Origin: CAZNMF01 sp964573795
GTDB taxonomy: Bacteria; Acidobacteriota; Vicinamibacteria; Vicinamibacterales; SCN-69-37
Reading direction: 5' to 3'
DNA: 29,615 bases
Assembly (NCBI GenBank): GCA_964573795.1
Contig: CAZNMF010000317.1
Coordinates: 1-29,615 of the forward strand
Shown here: positions 1-8,636 of the stretch, one piece after another
Layout: each line of letters starts with the position of its first letter
Position numbering within the stretch: position 1 is the first letter of the stretch
Made by a program: the position numbers and the translations under genes
The notes under the pieces: generated by a model
Told to the model about the DNA's origin: nothing
The model's database searches: none
What the model saw: only the letters and a program-made list of their open reading frames with translations

Positions 1-1001
1 GGATATTCGTCGAGCACGATCTCCGCGTTCGCCGACATGTTCGCCTTGAGCTCCTTGCCCGGATTGTCGATCGACACTTCCACGGCGAACGTCGTCACGT
101 TGTCGGCCTCGACGCCGATCGGCGAGATCTGCGTGACGCGGCCGTTGAACACGCGATCGGGGAACGTCTCCGTCGTGATGCGCGCGTCCTGGCCGAGGCG
201 CACGCGGCCGATGTCCGCCTCGTCGACCTTGCCCTTGACGTAGACCTTCTCGATGTCGCCGAGCGTCATGACGAGCGTCGCGTTGGCGCCGAGGTTGAGG
301 ATGGACGACACGGGGCTGCCGATCTCGACGTCGCGCGTGAGCACGGTCGCGCGGATCGGCGCGCGGATGGTCGCGTTGGCGAGCTCTTCTTCGGAGCGCT
401 CCACGGCGGCGTGCGCCTGCGCCACATTCGCCTCGGCCTGCACGGCGAGCGCCTTTGCGACGACGAGCTGGCCGGCGGCCGCGCGGGCGCGGTTCTCGGC
501 CTGATCGAGCGCCGACTTCGTCTCGTCGAGGCCGGACTGCGGCACCAGCTTCTGCGCGAAGAGCTGCTGCGCGCGCGCGTAGTTGCGGCGCGCCAGCTCG
601 ACGTCCGGCGACTCGGCCTCGATCGCCGCCTTTTTCTGCTGCGCGACCGCCGCGTCGCGCCCGGCCTCGGAAGCCGCGAGATTGGCGCGCGCCTCGCGCA
701 GCGCCGCCTGCAGGTTCTCGCGATCGAGCTCGGCCAGCACCTGCCCGGCCTCGACCACCTGATCGACGTCGGCGTGCAGCCGCTCGATGATGCCGTTGGC
801 CTTCGACTTGATCTCGACCTTGGTGATCGGCTCGATCTTGCCCGTCGCGACGACCGACACCACCATCGTCCCTTTCTCGACGGTGGCGATCTTCGACGGA
901 TCGATGGGGCCGCCCGAGCGGCCCCCGGCCGTGAATCTCCAGGTCAGAGCAGCGACGACGAACACGGCGGCGGCGATGATCCAGCGGCGGTAGGGTTTCA
1001 T
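1..1001 (-). CDS. HlyD/MacA-type periplasmic adaptor subunit, partial (3' end off the window)
   Basis: This is the periplasmic membrane fusion protein of a tripartite efflux system; it bridges an inner-membrane pump to an outer-membrane channel. Translated from the ATG at 1001 it gives a short basic N-terminus, one membrane segment at about residues 7-22, a biotinyl-lipoyl half (residues EIKSKANGIIERL, then VVEAGQVLAELD), a long Ala/Glu/Gln-rich alpha-helical hairpin at about residues 105-190, the returning lipoyl half (ATIRAPIRATVLTRDV), and a beta-barrel part (GKVDEADIGRVRLGQDARI). This order is typical of the MacA branch of the family. About 333 residues are visible and the C-terminal membrane-proximal domain lies beyond base 1. 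A MacB-like ATPase/permease is expected next, to the left, but cannot be seen. No Shine-Dalgarno is present: an array of 7-base repeats abuts the start codon. The family call is firm; the substrate is unknown. Confidence 0.9.
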   Translation of the reverse strand, partial: MKPYRRWIIAAAVFVVAALTWRFTAGGRSGGPIDPSKIATVEKGTMVVSVVATGKIEPITKVEIKSKANGIIERLHADVDQVVEAGQVLAELDRENLQAALREARANLAASEAGRDAAVAQQKKAAIEAESPDVELARRNYARAQQLFAQKLVPQSGLDETKSALDQAENRARAAAGQLVVAKALAVQAEANVAQAHAAVERSEEELANATIRAPIRATVLTRDVEIGSPVSSILNLGANATLVMTLGDIEKVYVKGKVDEADIGRVRLGQDARITTETFPDRVFNGRVTQISPIGVEADNVTTFAVEVSIDNPGKELKANMSANAEIVLDEY

Positions 1002-1003
1002 AG

Positions 1004-1038
1004 GCTTGGGGCTTGGGGCTTGGGGCTACGGGCCACGG
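1004..1038. repeat. 7-bp tandem repeat array (GCTTGGG type)
   Basis: Five heptamers lie in register: GCTTGGG three times, then GCTACGG and GCCACGG. On the minus strand the units read GTGGCCC, GTAGCCC, then CAAGCCC three times. The array begins 2 bases upstream of the start codon of the adaptor gene, so it lies in that gene's leader or promoter. It belongs to the same family as the arrays at 10732-10752 and 10819-10845. Confidence 0.8.
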
Positions 1039-1183
1039 ACTGCCGATGAGACGTGCGATCGCGCCCTGAAGTTGCGTGATTCCGCCGCATCCGGCGCGCG
1101 CGTTCACGCGCGGACACACCTCTCCGGCGGGACGAACCCCGCAGCGTCGTCAAAGTTACAGGCAATCGCAAAGGCCGATGAAA

Positions 1184-1189
1184 TAATGT
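1184..1189 (+). promoter_or_regulatory. Candidate -10 box (TAATGT) for the antiporter gene
   Basis: A TANNNT hexamer ends 10 bases before the ATG at 1200, in a locally AT-rich patch and with no Shine-Dalgarno in between. A start site about 7 bases downstream would give an mRNA with almost no leader. No convincing -35 box is visible. This rests on position only. Confidence 0.4.
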
Positions 1190-1199
1190 CGGCCGCACG

Positions 1200-3731
1200 A
1201 TGCCGATGAACCTTCCCGCGATTCTGCTGCTGCTGGCCGGCCTGCTGATCCTCGTCAGCTTCGTCCAGCGCCTGGCCGCGCGGTGGACGCTGCCGGCCTC
1301 GATCCTGTTCGCGATGATGGGCGCGCTCATCGGCGGCGGCGCGACGTTTGCGCTGCACAGCGGCGCGGGCGGCGTGCTCGGCGAGCTCGCGCACGCGTTC
1401 GTCGATCTGCCTATCACCGCTGACACGTTCATGTACGTGTTCGTGCCGGCCCTGCTCTTCCAGTCGTCGCTCAGCGTGGACATCAGAGGCGTCTTCGAGG
1501 ATGCCGCGCCGATCTTCCTGCTCGCCGTCGTCGCCGTGTTCGTGGCCACGGCCATCATCGGCATCGCGGTGGTGCCATTCGCGAGCGTGTCGGTCATCGC
1601 GTGCCTGCTGCTCGCGTCGATCGTCGCGACGACGGATACCGTCGCGGTCATCAGCATCTTCCACGACGTCGGCGCGCCCGCGCGCCTGTGCCGGCTCGTC
1701 GAAGGCGAGAGCCTGCTCAACGACGCGGCAGCGATCGTCGTGTTCACCGTGCTGATCGGCATGTTGCTCGGCCGGCAGGACGCCAGCCTCGCGTCGGCGT
1801 CGCTGGCGTTCGTCAGGACGTTGCTCGGCGGCATCGCGCTCGGCTATCTGGCCACGCGGCTCGTCGTCGCGGCCCTGCCGTGGTTCCAGGATCTGCGGCT
1901 CGCGCAGGTGACGCTGACGCTCGTCCTCCCCTACCTCGTCTACATCATCGGCGAGCATGCGCTCGGCGTGTCGGGCGTGATCGCCGCCGTCACCTCCGGC
2001 CTGGTGATGGGCGCGATCGGCCCGCCGCGCATTCCCCCGAGCGACTGGCGGTTCCTCATCGATCTCTGGGAACAGCTCGCGTACTGGGCCAGCTCGCTCA
2101 TCTTCGTACTGGCCGCGCTGCTCGTGCCCAAGCTGCTCTTCGACGCCGAGCTGCACTTCATCGTGAGCTGGCACGACGCGCTCGCGCTGCTCGTCGTGCT
2201 CGTCGCCGCCTTCGCGGCGCGGGCGCTGATCCTCTTCGGGCTCTTTCCGCTGATCACCGCGGCCCATCTGGGGCAGCGCGTCGATCCCCGGTTCAAGGTC
2301 GTCATCCTGTGGGGCGGCCTGCGCGGCGCGGTGACGCTCGCGCTGGCGCTCGCCGTCACCGAGCACGCCGACATTCCGCTCGACGTCAAGCGCTTCATCG
2401 GCGTGCAGGCGACGGGCTTCGTGCTGTTCTCGCTGCTCGTGCCGGGACTGACGCTGCGCTCGGTCATCCGCTGGCTCGGGCTGGATCGCCTGTCCGCGTT
2501 CGATCAGACGCTGCGATCGCAGGTGCTGACGCTGTCCCGCAGCCGCGTCGCCGACACGGTCGAGCGGATCGGCCGCCAATATCGTGTCAACGACGCGCTA
2601 ATCGCCCGCACGGCGCTCGCGTACCGATCGGCGAGCGCCGCCGTCCCGCCGGTGGCGATCGCGCCTGCGTCGGCCGCGCTCGTGGCCACCGACGAGGAAC
2701 AGCTGCGGCTCGGGCTCGTGGCGCTGACGCAGCGCGAGCGCGAGATCGTGCTCGAGCACTTCGATGCGCGTACGGTGTCGGGGCGCACGGTCGAAGAGCT
2801 GCTCGGCAATCTCGACGTCCTGCTGGATCGCGCGCGCACGCGCGGGGCGACGGCCTATCTCGACGCCGGCCAGGCCGTCGTCGGCTTCTCGCGCGCGTTC
2901 CGCGCGGCACACGTGCTCCATCGCCGCTTCCGCGTCGACGGCCCCGTCGTCGATCGCCTCGCCGATCGCTTCGAGCGGCTGTCGGTGAGCCGCATCGTGC
3001 TCGAAGAGCTCGCGCCGTACGTCGACGACACGCTGGCGCGGTTAGTCACGCCCGCGATCGCCGCGCGCCTGCGCGAGCTCGTCGCGACGCGCCAGGCGAT
3101 GACGTCCGCGGCGCTGGAGGCGATGGGCGCGCAGTATCCGGAGTACGCGGCGCTGCTCGAGGAGCGCTTCCTGCGCCGGCTGGCGCTGCGGCGCGAGGAC
3201 CTCGAGTACCGATCGCTCTTCGAGGAGCACGTCATCGGCCCCGAGCTGTTCGGCGTGCTCCAGCGCGAGATTCAGGAGACCCGCGCTGCGGTGCTCGAGC
3301 GGCCGCGGCTGGACCTCGGCCTGGAGACGCGTGCGCTCATCGCGCGCGTGCCGATGTTCGCAGGGCTCGATCGCGATCAGCTCGATGCGCTGAGCCGCCT
3401 GCTGCGCCCGCAGCTCGCGGTGCCGGACGAGCGGCTGATCAAAACGGGCGATCCGGGCGACGCGATGTATTTCATCGCGTCAGGCGTGCTGGAGGTCATG
3501 GCCGCCGGCCAGCGCATCCTGCTGACGAGCGGCGACTTCGTCGGCGAGATGGCGCTGGTGCTCAATCAGCCGCGCCAGGCCGACGTGACGGCGCTGTCCT
3601 ATTGCCTGCTGCTCAGACTCGACCGCCGCGATTTCCAGAGCCTGCTGCGCGGCAACGCCGCCTTGCGCGAGATCATCGACCGCGAAGCGGCAGTACGCGC
3701 ACGGATGAACCAAGACGCGCGCACGACGTGA
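1200..3731 (+). CDS. Na+/H+ antiporter (CPA1/NhaP type) with C-terminal cyclic-nucleotide-binding domain
   Basis: An 843-residue inner-membrane cation/proton exchanger for Na+ and pH homeostasis. Residues 1 to about 425 form a CPA1 membrane domain with a dozen or so hydrophobic segments. It carries the TTDTVAV motif (Asp146), the GESLLND motif with the Asn174-Asp175 pair typical of electroneutral exchangers, and WGGLRGAV (from Trp371). Residues about 430-710 are a soluble, Arg/Glu/Leu-rich, probably helical region with no domain I recognise. Residues about 714-835 form a cNMP-binding domain: PMFAGLDRDQL leads in, and the phosphate-binding cassette runs from Phe780 with Gly782-Glu783, Pro791 and Arg792. 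The architecture resembles plant SOS1 and, apart from the voltage sensor, sperm NHE, which suggests gating by cAMP or cGMP. Leaderless translation from 1200 is likely; a second ATG at 1206 is an alternative start. Confidence 0.92.
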   Translation: MPMNLPAILLLLAGLLILVSFVQRLAARWTLPASILFAMMGALIGGGATFALHSGAGGVLGELAHAFVDLPITADTFMYVFVPALLFQSSLSVDIRGVFEDAAPIFLLAVVAVFVATAIIGIAVVPFASVSVIACLLLASIVATTDTVAVISIFHDVGAPARLCRLVEGESLLNDAAAIVVFTVLIGMLLGRQDASLASASLAFVRTLLGGIALGYLATRLVVAALPWFQDLRLAQVTLTLVLPYLVYIIGEHALGVSGVIAAVTSGLVMGAIGPPRIPPSDWRFLIDLWEQLAYWASSLIFVLAALLVPKLLFDAELHFIVSWHDALALLVVLVAAFAARALILFGLFPLITAAHLGQRVDPRFKVVILWGGLRGAVTLALALAVTEHADIPLDVKRFIGVQATGFVLFSLLVPGLTLRSVIRWLGLDRLSAFDQTLRSQVLTLSRSRVADTVERIGRQYRVNDALIARTALAYRSASAAVPPVAIAPASAALVATDEEQLRLGLVALTQREREIVLEHFDARTVSGRTVEELLGNLDVLLDRARTRGATAYLDAGQAVVGFSRAFRAAHVLHRRFRVDGPVVDRLADRFERLSVSRIVLEELAPYVDDTLARLVTPAIAARLRELVATRQAMTSAALEAMGAQYPEYAALLEERFLRRLALRREDLEYRSLFEEHVIGPELFGVLQREIQETRAAVLERPRLDLGLETRALIARVPMFAGLDRDQLDALSRLLRPQLAVPDERLIKTGDPGDAMYFIASGVLEVMAAGQRILLTSGDFVGEMALVLNQPRQADVTALSYCLLLRLDRRDFQSLLRGNAALREIIDREAAVRARMNQDARTT

Positions 3732-3750
3732 CGGCTTTCGAGGACGCCTT

Positions 3751-3778
3751 TCGAACTTCGAACTTCGAACTTCGAACT
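3751..3778. repeat. 7-bp tandem repeat array (TCGAACT x4)
   Basis: Four perfect, in-register copies of TCGAACT lie between the antiporter stop and the zinc peptidase gene. The unit is the reverse complement (rotated) of the TTCGAAG unit at 16007-16034. The core TTCGAA is itself a palindrome, so the array could form staggered hairpins. Confidence 0.9.
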
Positions 3779-3816
3779 TTGTGGCAGCGTGCTAACGTAA
3801 CGGACGGAGGCCAGCC

Positions 3817-4677
3817 ATGCGGTGGTCATCGCGGGGACGCAGCACCGACATCGAAGATCGTCGAGGACAGAACGCAGGATTCGGTGGCGGCGGATTCGGC
3901 CGCGTCGCGCCCATCGGTCTCGGCGGGCTCGCGATCCTCGTCGTCCTCAGCCTCGTCACGGGCCAGAACTTCCTGTCGGTGCTCGACGAAGGCGGCGGCG
4001 ATCCCAACGCGCCCGCGACCACGACGACCACCGCCCGGCCGTCGTCCCCCGAAGAAGAGCGCATGGTCGACTTCGTGTCGTTCGTGCTCGACGATGCGCA
4101 GCAGACGTGGGAGTCGATCCTCGGCGGCGGCTACCGGCACGCGAAGCTCGTACTGTTCACCGACGCGGTGCAGTCGGCGTGCGGCATGGCGGAGTCGGCG
4201 ACCGGCCCGTTCTATTGTCCCGGCGACGAGAAGGTCTACATCGATCTTGGCTTCTATCAGGAGTTGAAGGATCGCTTCGGCGCGCCGGGCGAGTTCGCGC
4301 AGGCCTACGTGCTCGCGCACGAGATCGGCCATCACGTGCAGAAGCTGACGGGCACCGAAGGCCAGGTGCGACGCGCGCAGGAAGCCAATCCCGGCCAGGT
4401 CAACGCGCTGTCGGTCGCGATGGAATTGCAGGCCGACTGTTACGCCGGCGTGTGGGGCCACTCGACGTCGCAGCGCAACATCCTCGAGCAGGGCGACGTC
4501 GAGAGCGGGCTCAACGCGGCGGCGGCGATCGGCGACGATCGCATCCAGCGCATGGCCGGCGCGCGCGTCGCGCCCGAGCGCTTCACGCACGGGTCGTCGG
4601 CCGATCGCGTGTCGTGGTTCCGCCGCGGCCTCGAGACCGGCGACATCAAGAGCTGCAACACGTTCGCAGGGCGCTAA
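3817..4677 (+). CDS. ypfJ: Neutral zinc metallopeptidase, YpfJ family
   Basis: A 286-residue membrane-anchored protein of the YpfJ/KPN_02809 family (Pfam Zn_peptidase, PF04228). The N-terminus is short and charged, followed by a glycine-rich patch (GFGGGGFGR) and one membrane segment at about residues 30-48. A Thr/Pro-rich linker then leads to the extracytoplasmic domain. That domain holds the HEIGHH zinc motif (His168, Glu169, His172) and the downstream family segment MELQADCYAG, which should supply a further metal ligand. The length is normal for the family. The start is supported by a GGAGG ribosome site at about 3806-3810. The substrate is unknown for the family. Its stop codon (4675-4677) directly abuts the stop of the convergent permease gene (4678-4680), so no intergenic base separates the two and no terminator is visible. 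Confidence 0.93.
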   Translation: MRWSSRGRSTDIEDRRGQNAGFGGGGFGRVAPIGLGGLAILVVLSLVTGQNFLSVLDEGGGDPNAPATTTTTARPSSPEEERMVDFVSFVLDDAQQTWESILGGGYRHAKLVLFTDAVQSACGMAESATGPFYCPGDEKVYIDLGFYQELKDRFGAPGEFAQAYVLAHEIGHHVQKLTGTEGQVRRAQEANPGQVNALSVAMELQADCYAGVWGHSTSQRNILEQGDVESGLNAAAAIGDDRIQRMAGARVAPERFTHGSSADRVSWFRRGLETGDIKSCNTFAGR

Positions 4678-7035
4678 TCAGTCCATCCGCAGCGCGGTCG
4701 CAGGCTCGATCCTGGCCGCCCGTAGAGCCGGCACGATGGCCGCGCCAAGCACGATCCCAAGGAGGCTGACGCCGCTCAGCAGAAGCATGGCGAGGTCCGC
4801 CGGACGAACCCCGAACAAGAGACTGTCGAGGCCTCTGGACAGCCAGATCGAGGCGATGAGGCCTCCGACGACTCCACACGTGCCGGCGGCGAGCGCGTCA
4901 CGGACAACGAGGGCGATCACGCGTCGACGCCCCGCCCCAATCGCCAGCCTGACGGCAATGTCATGCGTCCGCCGCACCACCGTGTACGCCACGATGCCGG
5001 CGAGCCCGAGCGCGGTCACCACGATCGTCGCGAACGCGAACAGGCTCACGACGAGCGTGGCGAACGTACGGTCTCGTATAGACCGATCCAGCCGATCGCC
5101 AACCGAGCCGGAATCCAGGACGACGGCCATGCGATCGACTTGCTGCACGACGTTCCTCCAGCCCGTGCGCGCCTGGGCGGCGTCGCCAAAGCTCACCACA
5201 TAGGTCACCGTGCCGCGCCCCCAGTTCGAGTCATCGACCTCGTAGAGCGCCGGTCGCGGCGGCACGGTGATGCCTTTCGCGCGAACGTCACGGACGACGC
5301 CGACGATGGTGACCGATTTTCCGCCTGCCAGTGACAGCGTGGCGCCGATAGGCGATTGATCGCCAAAGAACTGCCGTGCGAGCGTCTCATTGGCAACGAC
5401 AGCGTCGCTCTCCTCCGCACGCGGGTGGCGCCCCGCAACGATTGCCAGGCCCATCGCGTCGAAGTAGCCGTCCGTGACGATTGTCGAATCGACGGACGCA
5501 ATGCCTCTGGCTCTCATGATTTCGTCGACATCATTCGCGCCAAGATAGTCCGCCATGCGGGCGTCCAAGTGAACCAGCCGCTGTGCGCCGCGCCCGTCGA
5601 GAAACCCGAACCGGCTGGCGCCCGCTGCGCGAACGCCCGGCATGCGTCGAAACGCCGCGATCGTTCGATCGACGGTTTCGCGCCATAGCGCATCGGGAAG
5701 ACCTGGATCGTGGGCAACGGTCAACGTCTCGCTCCACCGGTTCATCCCAACGTCGATGCCCATGAGGTTCAAGTACGAACGGCCCAGCAGGATCGCGCCT
5801 GCGAGAAACACGCTCGAGACAGCCAACTGCCCCGTCACGATGCCGAATCGAAGCAGCCTGATCACGCGACCGTCTCTGCCGGCGGCGAGGCGAGTCTGCC
5901 GCTCCCCGCCAAACTGCCAGGCCAGGATCGACGCGAGCGTCCATGACACTCCCGCAATCGCGGCGGTCAGCACGATGGCCAGAGCCACCCGTGACGTCAC
6001 GGCCGGCACGCCGAGCGTCGCAAACTGGGGCGGCAGCACGCCGACGACCGTCGCGAGCGTCAGCCTCGCGACGACGAGCGCGAATACGGCGCCGAACAGC
6101 GCCATCTGTGCGCCTTCGGCGGCGAGCAAACGCACGATCCGTATCGGCGTGGCGCCGAGCGCGGTGCGCGTGGCGATCTCGGGCGCGCGGTAGAGCCCGC
6201 GGGTCAACGCGATGCTGAACACGTTCATCCAGCACACGACGACGATCAGCCCGCTCGCGAGGAGCGCTCCCGTGGCCAACGCGCGCACGCGAGCGGTCAT
6301 CGCCGTCGTCAACGGCGTCACCTGCACTGCCTCCCCGCTCGGCATCGTCGCGCTGAGCGCGGCGGCAGCCACGTCGGGCGCGACGCCAGCGCGCAGCCGA
6401 GCCACGAAGCGTGGCCAGGAGGTGGACGCGCCGTTCTTCGTCATCACGGGGCCATCCGGCAGCTCCACGAGGACGTCAGGCGGCAACGTGCGATCCGGTT
6501 CGGGCAGCAGAAAGTCCGGCGGCAGCACGCCTTGGACGTAGAGCCTCCCGTCCGGCACGATCCGGGCGGATTGACCTGATTGGAGCTCACCTCCGGAGAG
6601 CGTCGTGGCCAGGCGACGGGACACCCAGGCCGATGCCGGATCGGGATCCGTCCATCGAGGCGCCAGCCCCAACACCTGAAACAGATCGCGCGACGCGGCC
6701 ACGGTCCGGACCGGAAGAATCCGGCCGGAGAGCTCGACCCTCAACCAGTCCCTATCCTCGAACGCGGCGAGATCCTCGAAGAGATCCCGTCGATCTCTCC
6801 AGCTCACCAGCGACGGCAGATCGGCCTGCGTCACACGCGGGGCGCCCGGCGTCGGCAGCCGGGCTGCGAAGTCGATCGAGACCAATCGATCGGGATCGGC
6901 GTACGGCAGCGGCTTCCAGACGTAGGCATCCACCAACGCAAAGACCATCGCGGCCAGGCCGACGCCGGCGGCAATCACCGCGACGCCGCCAAGCAGCGGC
7001 CCTCTCTGTCTCGGAAGCAGACGGACGAAGCGCAT
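4678..7035 (-). CDS. MacB/FtsX-type ABC transporter permease (acidobacterial orphan permease type)
   Basis: A 785-residue membrane protein with the layout of the large permeases multiplied in Acidobacteriota, in which two MacB/FtsX permease halves sit in one chain. An N-terminal membrane segment (about residues 14-34) is followed by a MacB-type periplasmic domain starting DAYVWKPLPYADPDRLVSID. A first FtsX core carries the coupling-helix-like segment GATPIRIVRLLAAEGA, a second periplasmic domain contains VAGRHPRAEESDAVVANE, and the C-terminal FtsX core carries AIGAGRRRVIALVVRDALAA. No ATPase gene is adjacent, as is usual for these orphan permeases; they are presumed to use an ATPase encoded elsewhere or to act as mechanotransmission or lipoprotein-handling proteins. 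It follows an exported protein gene by 6 bases and is very probably co-transcribed with it. The substrate cannot be inferred. Confidence 0.88.
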   Translation of the reverse strand: MRFVRLLPRQRGPLLGGVAVIAAGVGLAAMVFALVDAYVWKPLPYADPDRLVSIDFAARLPTPGAPRVTQADLPSLVSWRDRRDLFEDLAAFEDRDWLRVELSGRILPVRTVAASRDLFQVLGLAPRWTDPDPASAWVSRRLATTLSGGELQSGQSARIVPDGRLYVQGVLPPDFLLPEPDRTLPPDVLVELPDGPVMTKNGASTSWPRFVARLRAGVAPDVAAAALSATMPSGEAVQVTPLTTAMTARVRALATGALLASGLIVVVCWMNVFSIALTRGLYRAPEIATRTALGATPIRIVRLLAAEGAQMALFGAVFALVVARLTLATVVGVLPPQFATLGVPAVTSRVALAIVLTAAIAGVSWTLASILAWQFGGERQTRLAAGRDGRVIRLLRFGIVTGQLAVSSVFLAGAILLGRSYLNLMGIDVGMNRWSETLTVAHDPGLPDALWRETVDRTIAAFRRMPGVRAAGASRFGFLDGRGAQRLVHLDARMADYLGANDVDEIMRARGIASVDSTIVTDGYFDAMGLAIVAGRHPRAEESDAVVANETLARQFFGDQSPIGATLSLAGGKSVTIVGVVRDVRAKGITVPPRPALYEVDDSNWGRGTVTYVVSFGDAAQARTGWRNVVQQVDRMAVVLDSGSVGDRLDRSIRDRTFATLVVSLFAFATIVVTALGLAGIVAYTVVRRTHDIAVRLAIGAGRRRVIALVVRDALAAGTCGVVGGLIASIWLSRGLDSLLFGVRPADLAMLLLSGVSLLGIVLGAAIVPALRAARIEPATALRMD

Positions 7036-7041
7036 GACGCG

Positions 7042-7848
7042 TCAGCGGGCCGGCGCGAAGTACTGCCGGGAATTGGCCGCGTTCACCTCGACCTGCGACA
7101 CGTGCTCGACGACCAACGGTTGTCCGCCCTCCGATGTCGTCAGGACAGTCGGAAATCGGATTCCCCCGAACGCACGATATTCGGCGAGATCCACGCGTGT
7201 GGTCGTCGAGTGCGGCGTCGTGTTCGTCGGATATTCCAGCGCGACGGGGACGCAGGAGGCGGGGTCTGCAAGGAGGGTCGCACGAAATCCGTCAGAGCCC
7301 GCCAAATCCAGGGCCAATCGCTGACGGTTCTGCTCGCGGACGACACGCCGTGACATCTGCACGCCGGCCAACGACCGCGGAAGGCGCATCCACATCTGAC
7401 GCGCAAAATCCCATCGAGCCGAACGCGTGGCGCGATCCGGGTCCGGGGCCCTCGGCACACTCAAGATGCGCCGGCCATTGAATCCTATCGTGCTGCTCAG
7501 CGTGGTGTCGGGAAACTTGGGCGGCCGTCCGACGTCGATCCGCTCGTACTTGTCGGGAAACACGACGCGGATCTCCCGAGTGCCCGGCAACGAAGCCGGA
7601 CGGTCGGATGCGACGGGCCTGGTCTCCCCCACGATTCGAAGAGACGAGACGCGGGCGAAGGCGCGAGCGCCTCCAAGTGCGGTCTGGACGCACGCCACTC
7701 CCTGATCGCCTGCGCTTTCACCCGCGCGCGTCGGACCCGCTTTCTGCGCCGACACGGAGACCGCACCTCCAATCGCGACATTGAGCACGAAGACGCCTCC
7801 GAGGGCCACGGCGACAGACACGCGCACGCGCATGGAAGGAGCTCGCAT
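7042..7848 (-). CDS. Exported protein, possibly LolA/LolB-like fold; function unknown
   Basis: A 268-residue protein with an N-terminal export signal: basic residues, then a hydrophobic stretch (VSVAVALGGVFVLNVAIGG), then a plausible cleavage site near VSAQKA. The rest is beta-rich. It ends with a pattern I associate with outer-membrane lipoprotein-sorting (LolA-like) proteins of Acidobacteriota: VDLAEYRAFGGIRFPT, then LTTSEGGQPLVVEHVSQVEVN. There is no lipobox, and the family call is inference from that pattern. The ATG at 7848 is preferred because AGGA lies 6 bases upstream; an alternative ATG at 7833 would still leave the signal peptide intact. The permease gene starts 6 bases after its stop, so the pair may act together at the envelope. 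Confidence 0.7.
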   Translation of the reverse strand: MRAPSMRVRVSVAVALGGVFVLNVAIGGAVSVSAQKAGPTRAGESAGDQGVACVQTALGGARAFARVSSLRIVGETRPVASDRPASLPGTREIRVVFPDKYERIDVGRPPKFPDTTLSSTIGFNGRRILSVPRAPDPDRATRSARWDFARQMWMRLPRSLAGVQMSRRVVREQNRQRLALDLAGSDGFRATLLADPASCVPVALEYPTNTTPHSTTTRVDLAEYRAFGGIRFPTVLTTSEGGQPLVVEHVSQVEVNAANSRQYFAPAR

Positions 7849-7999
7849 CGCATCCTAATCTGGGTTGGGGCGAGCGCTATTTCAACGAATCTACACGATG
7901 CCGTCAAGCTGGCTCGCGCAAGTCGAGCCCCCTCTCGCGGCTTCCGGCCGTCGGCTCACGCGTCAATGGCCGACACGACCGCGACGACGACCACCGCGC

Positions 8000-8632
8000 T
8001 CACACGCACTTCACGCCTGTCCCGCCGATCCCACAGTACCCGCCGGGATTCTTCGCCAGATATTGCTGATGGTAGTCCTCCGCGTAATAGAACGGCGGCG
8101 CGTCAGCGATCTCCGTCGTGATCGACGGATAGCCGTGCTTCGCAAGCGACTGCTCGTACACCATCTTCGAGGCCTCGGCCGCCTGCCGCTGGCGATCGGA
8201 GAACGTGTAGATCGCCGATCGATACTGCGTCCCGACATCGTTGCCCTGGCGCATGCCCTGCGTCGGATCGTGGCTCTCCCAGAAGATTCGCAGCAGCTGC
8301 GCGTAGCTGACCTTCGCGGGATCGAACACGACGAGCACGACCTCGGTGTGGCCCGTGCGGCCCGAGCACACTTCCTCGTAACTCGGATGGCGCGTGTAGC
8401 CGCCGGCATAGCCCGCAGCCGTCGTGTAGACGCCGGGCAGCTCCCAGAACTTGCGCTCGGCACCCCAGAAACAGCCGAGTCCGAAGATCGCCTGCTCGAG
8501 CCCCGCGGGAAACGGCGGCTCGAGCGGCGTGCCGAGCACGAAGTGCCGGTCCGGCACCGCCATCGGCGTCTCGCGTCCCTTCAACGCATCGTCGGCCGTC
8601 GGCATGATGGACTTGTGCGAGCGGAACAGCAT
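8000..8632 (-). CDS. msrA: Peptide-methionine (S)-S-oxide reductase MsrA
   Basis: MsrA reduces the S-epimer of methionine sulfoxide, free or in proteins, using thioredoxin. The 210-residue product has the catalytic GCFWGAE motif with nucleophile Cys54, the family segments GYAGGYTRHPSYEEVCSGRTGHTE and EDYHQQYL (the first running slightly beyond the motif core), and two C-terminal cysteines (Cys200 in GGYCGIGG and Cys209) suited to the recycling relay. It has an N-terminal extension of about 45 residues and no export signal, so it should be cytoplasmic. The gene starts 4 bases after the msrB stop and is surely translated from the same mRNA. Confidence 0.97.
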   Translation of the reverse strand: MLFRSHKSIMPTADDALKGRETPMAVPDRHFVLGTPLEPPFPAGLEQAIFGLGCFWGAERKFWELPGVYTTAAGYAGGYTRHPSYEEVCSGRTGHTEVVLVVFDPAKVSYAQLLRIFWESHDPTQGMRQGNDVGTQYRSAIYTFSDRQRQAAEASKMVYEQSLAKHGYPSITTEIADAPPFYYAEDYHQQYLAKNPGGYCGIGGTGVKCV

Positions 8633-8636
8633 CGCC

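Noticed and set aside
1104..2579. A 491-codon minus-strand frame antisense to the antiporter
   Set aside because: It is Glu/Arg/Asp/Gln low complexity mirroring the hydrophobic codons of the membrane protein on the other strand.
1601..4267. An 888-codon plus-strand frame across the antiporter and zinc peptidase genes
   Set aside because: It is dominated by Arg/Ala low complexity, crosses two real genes in another frame and has no motif.
7849..7999. Spacer between the LolA-like gene and msrA searched for a small gene or RNA
   Set aside because: No ribosome site with a sensible frame, no strong hairpin and no repeat unit was visible in this 151-base gap.
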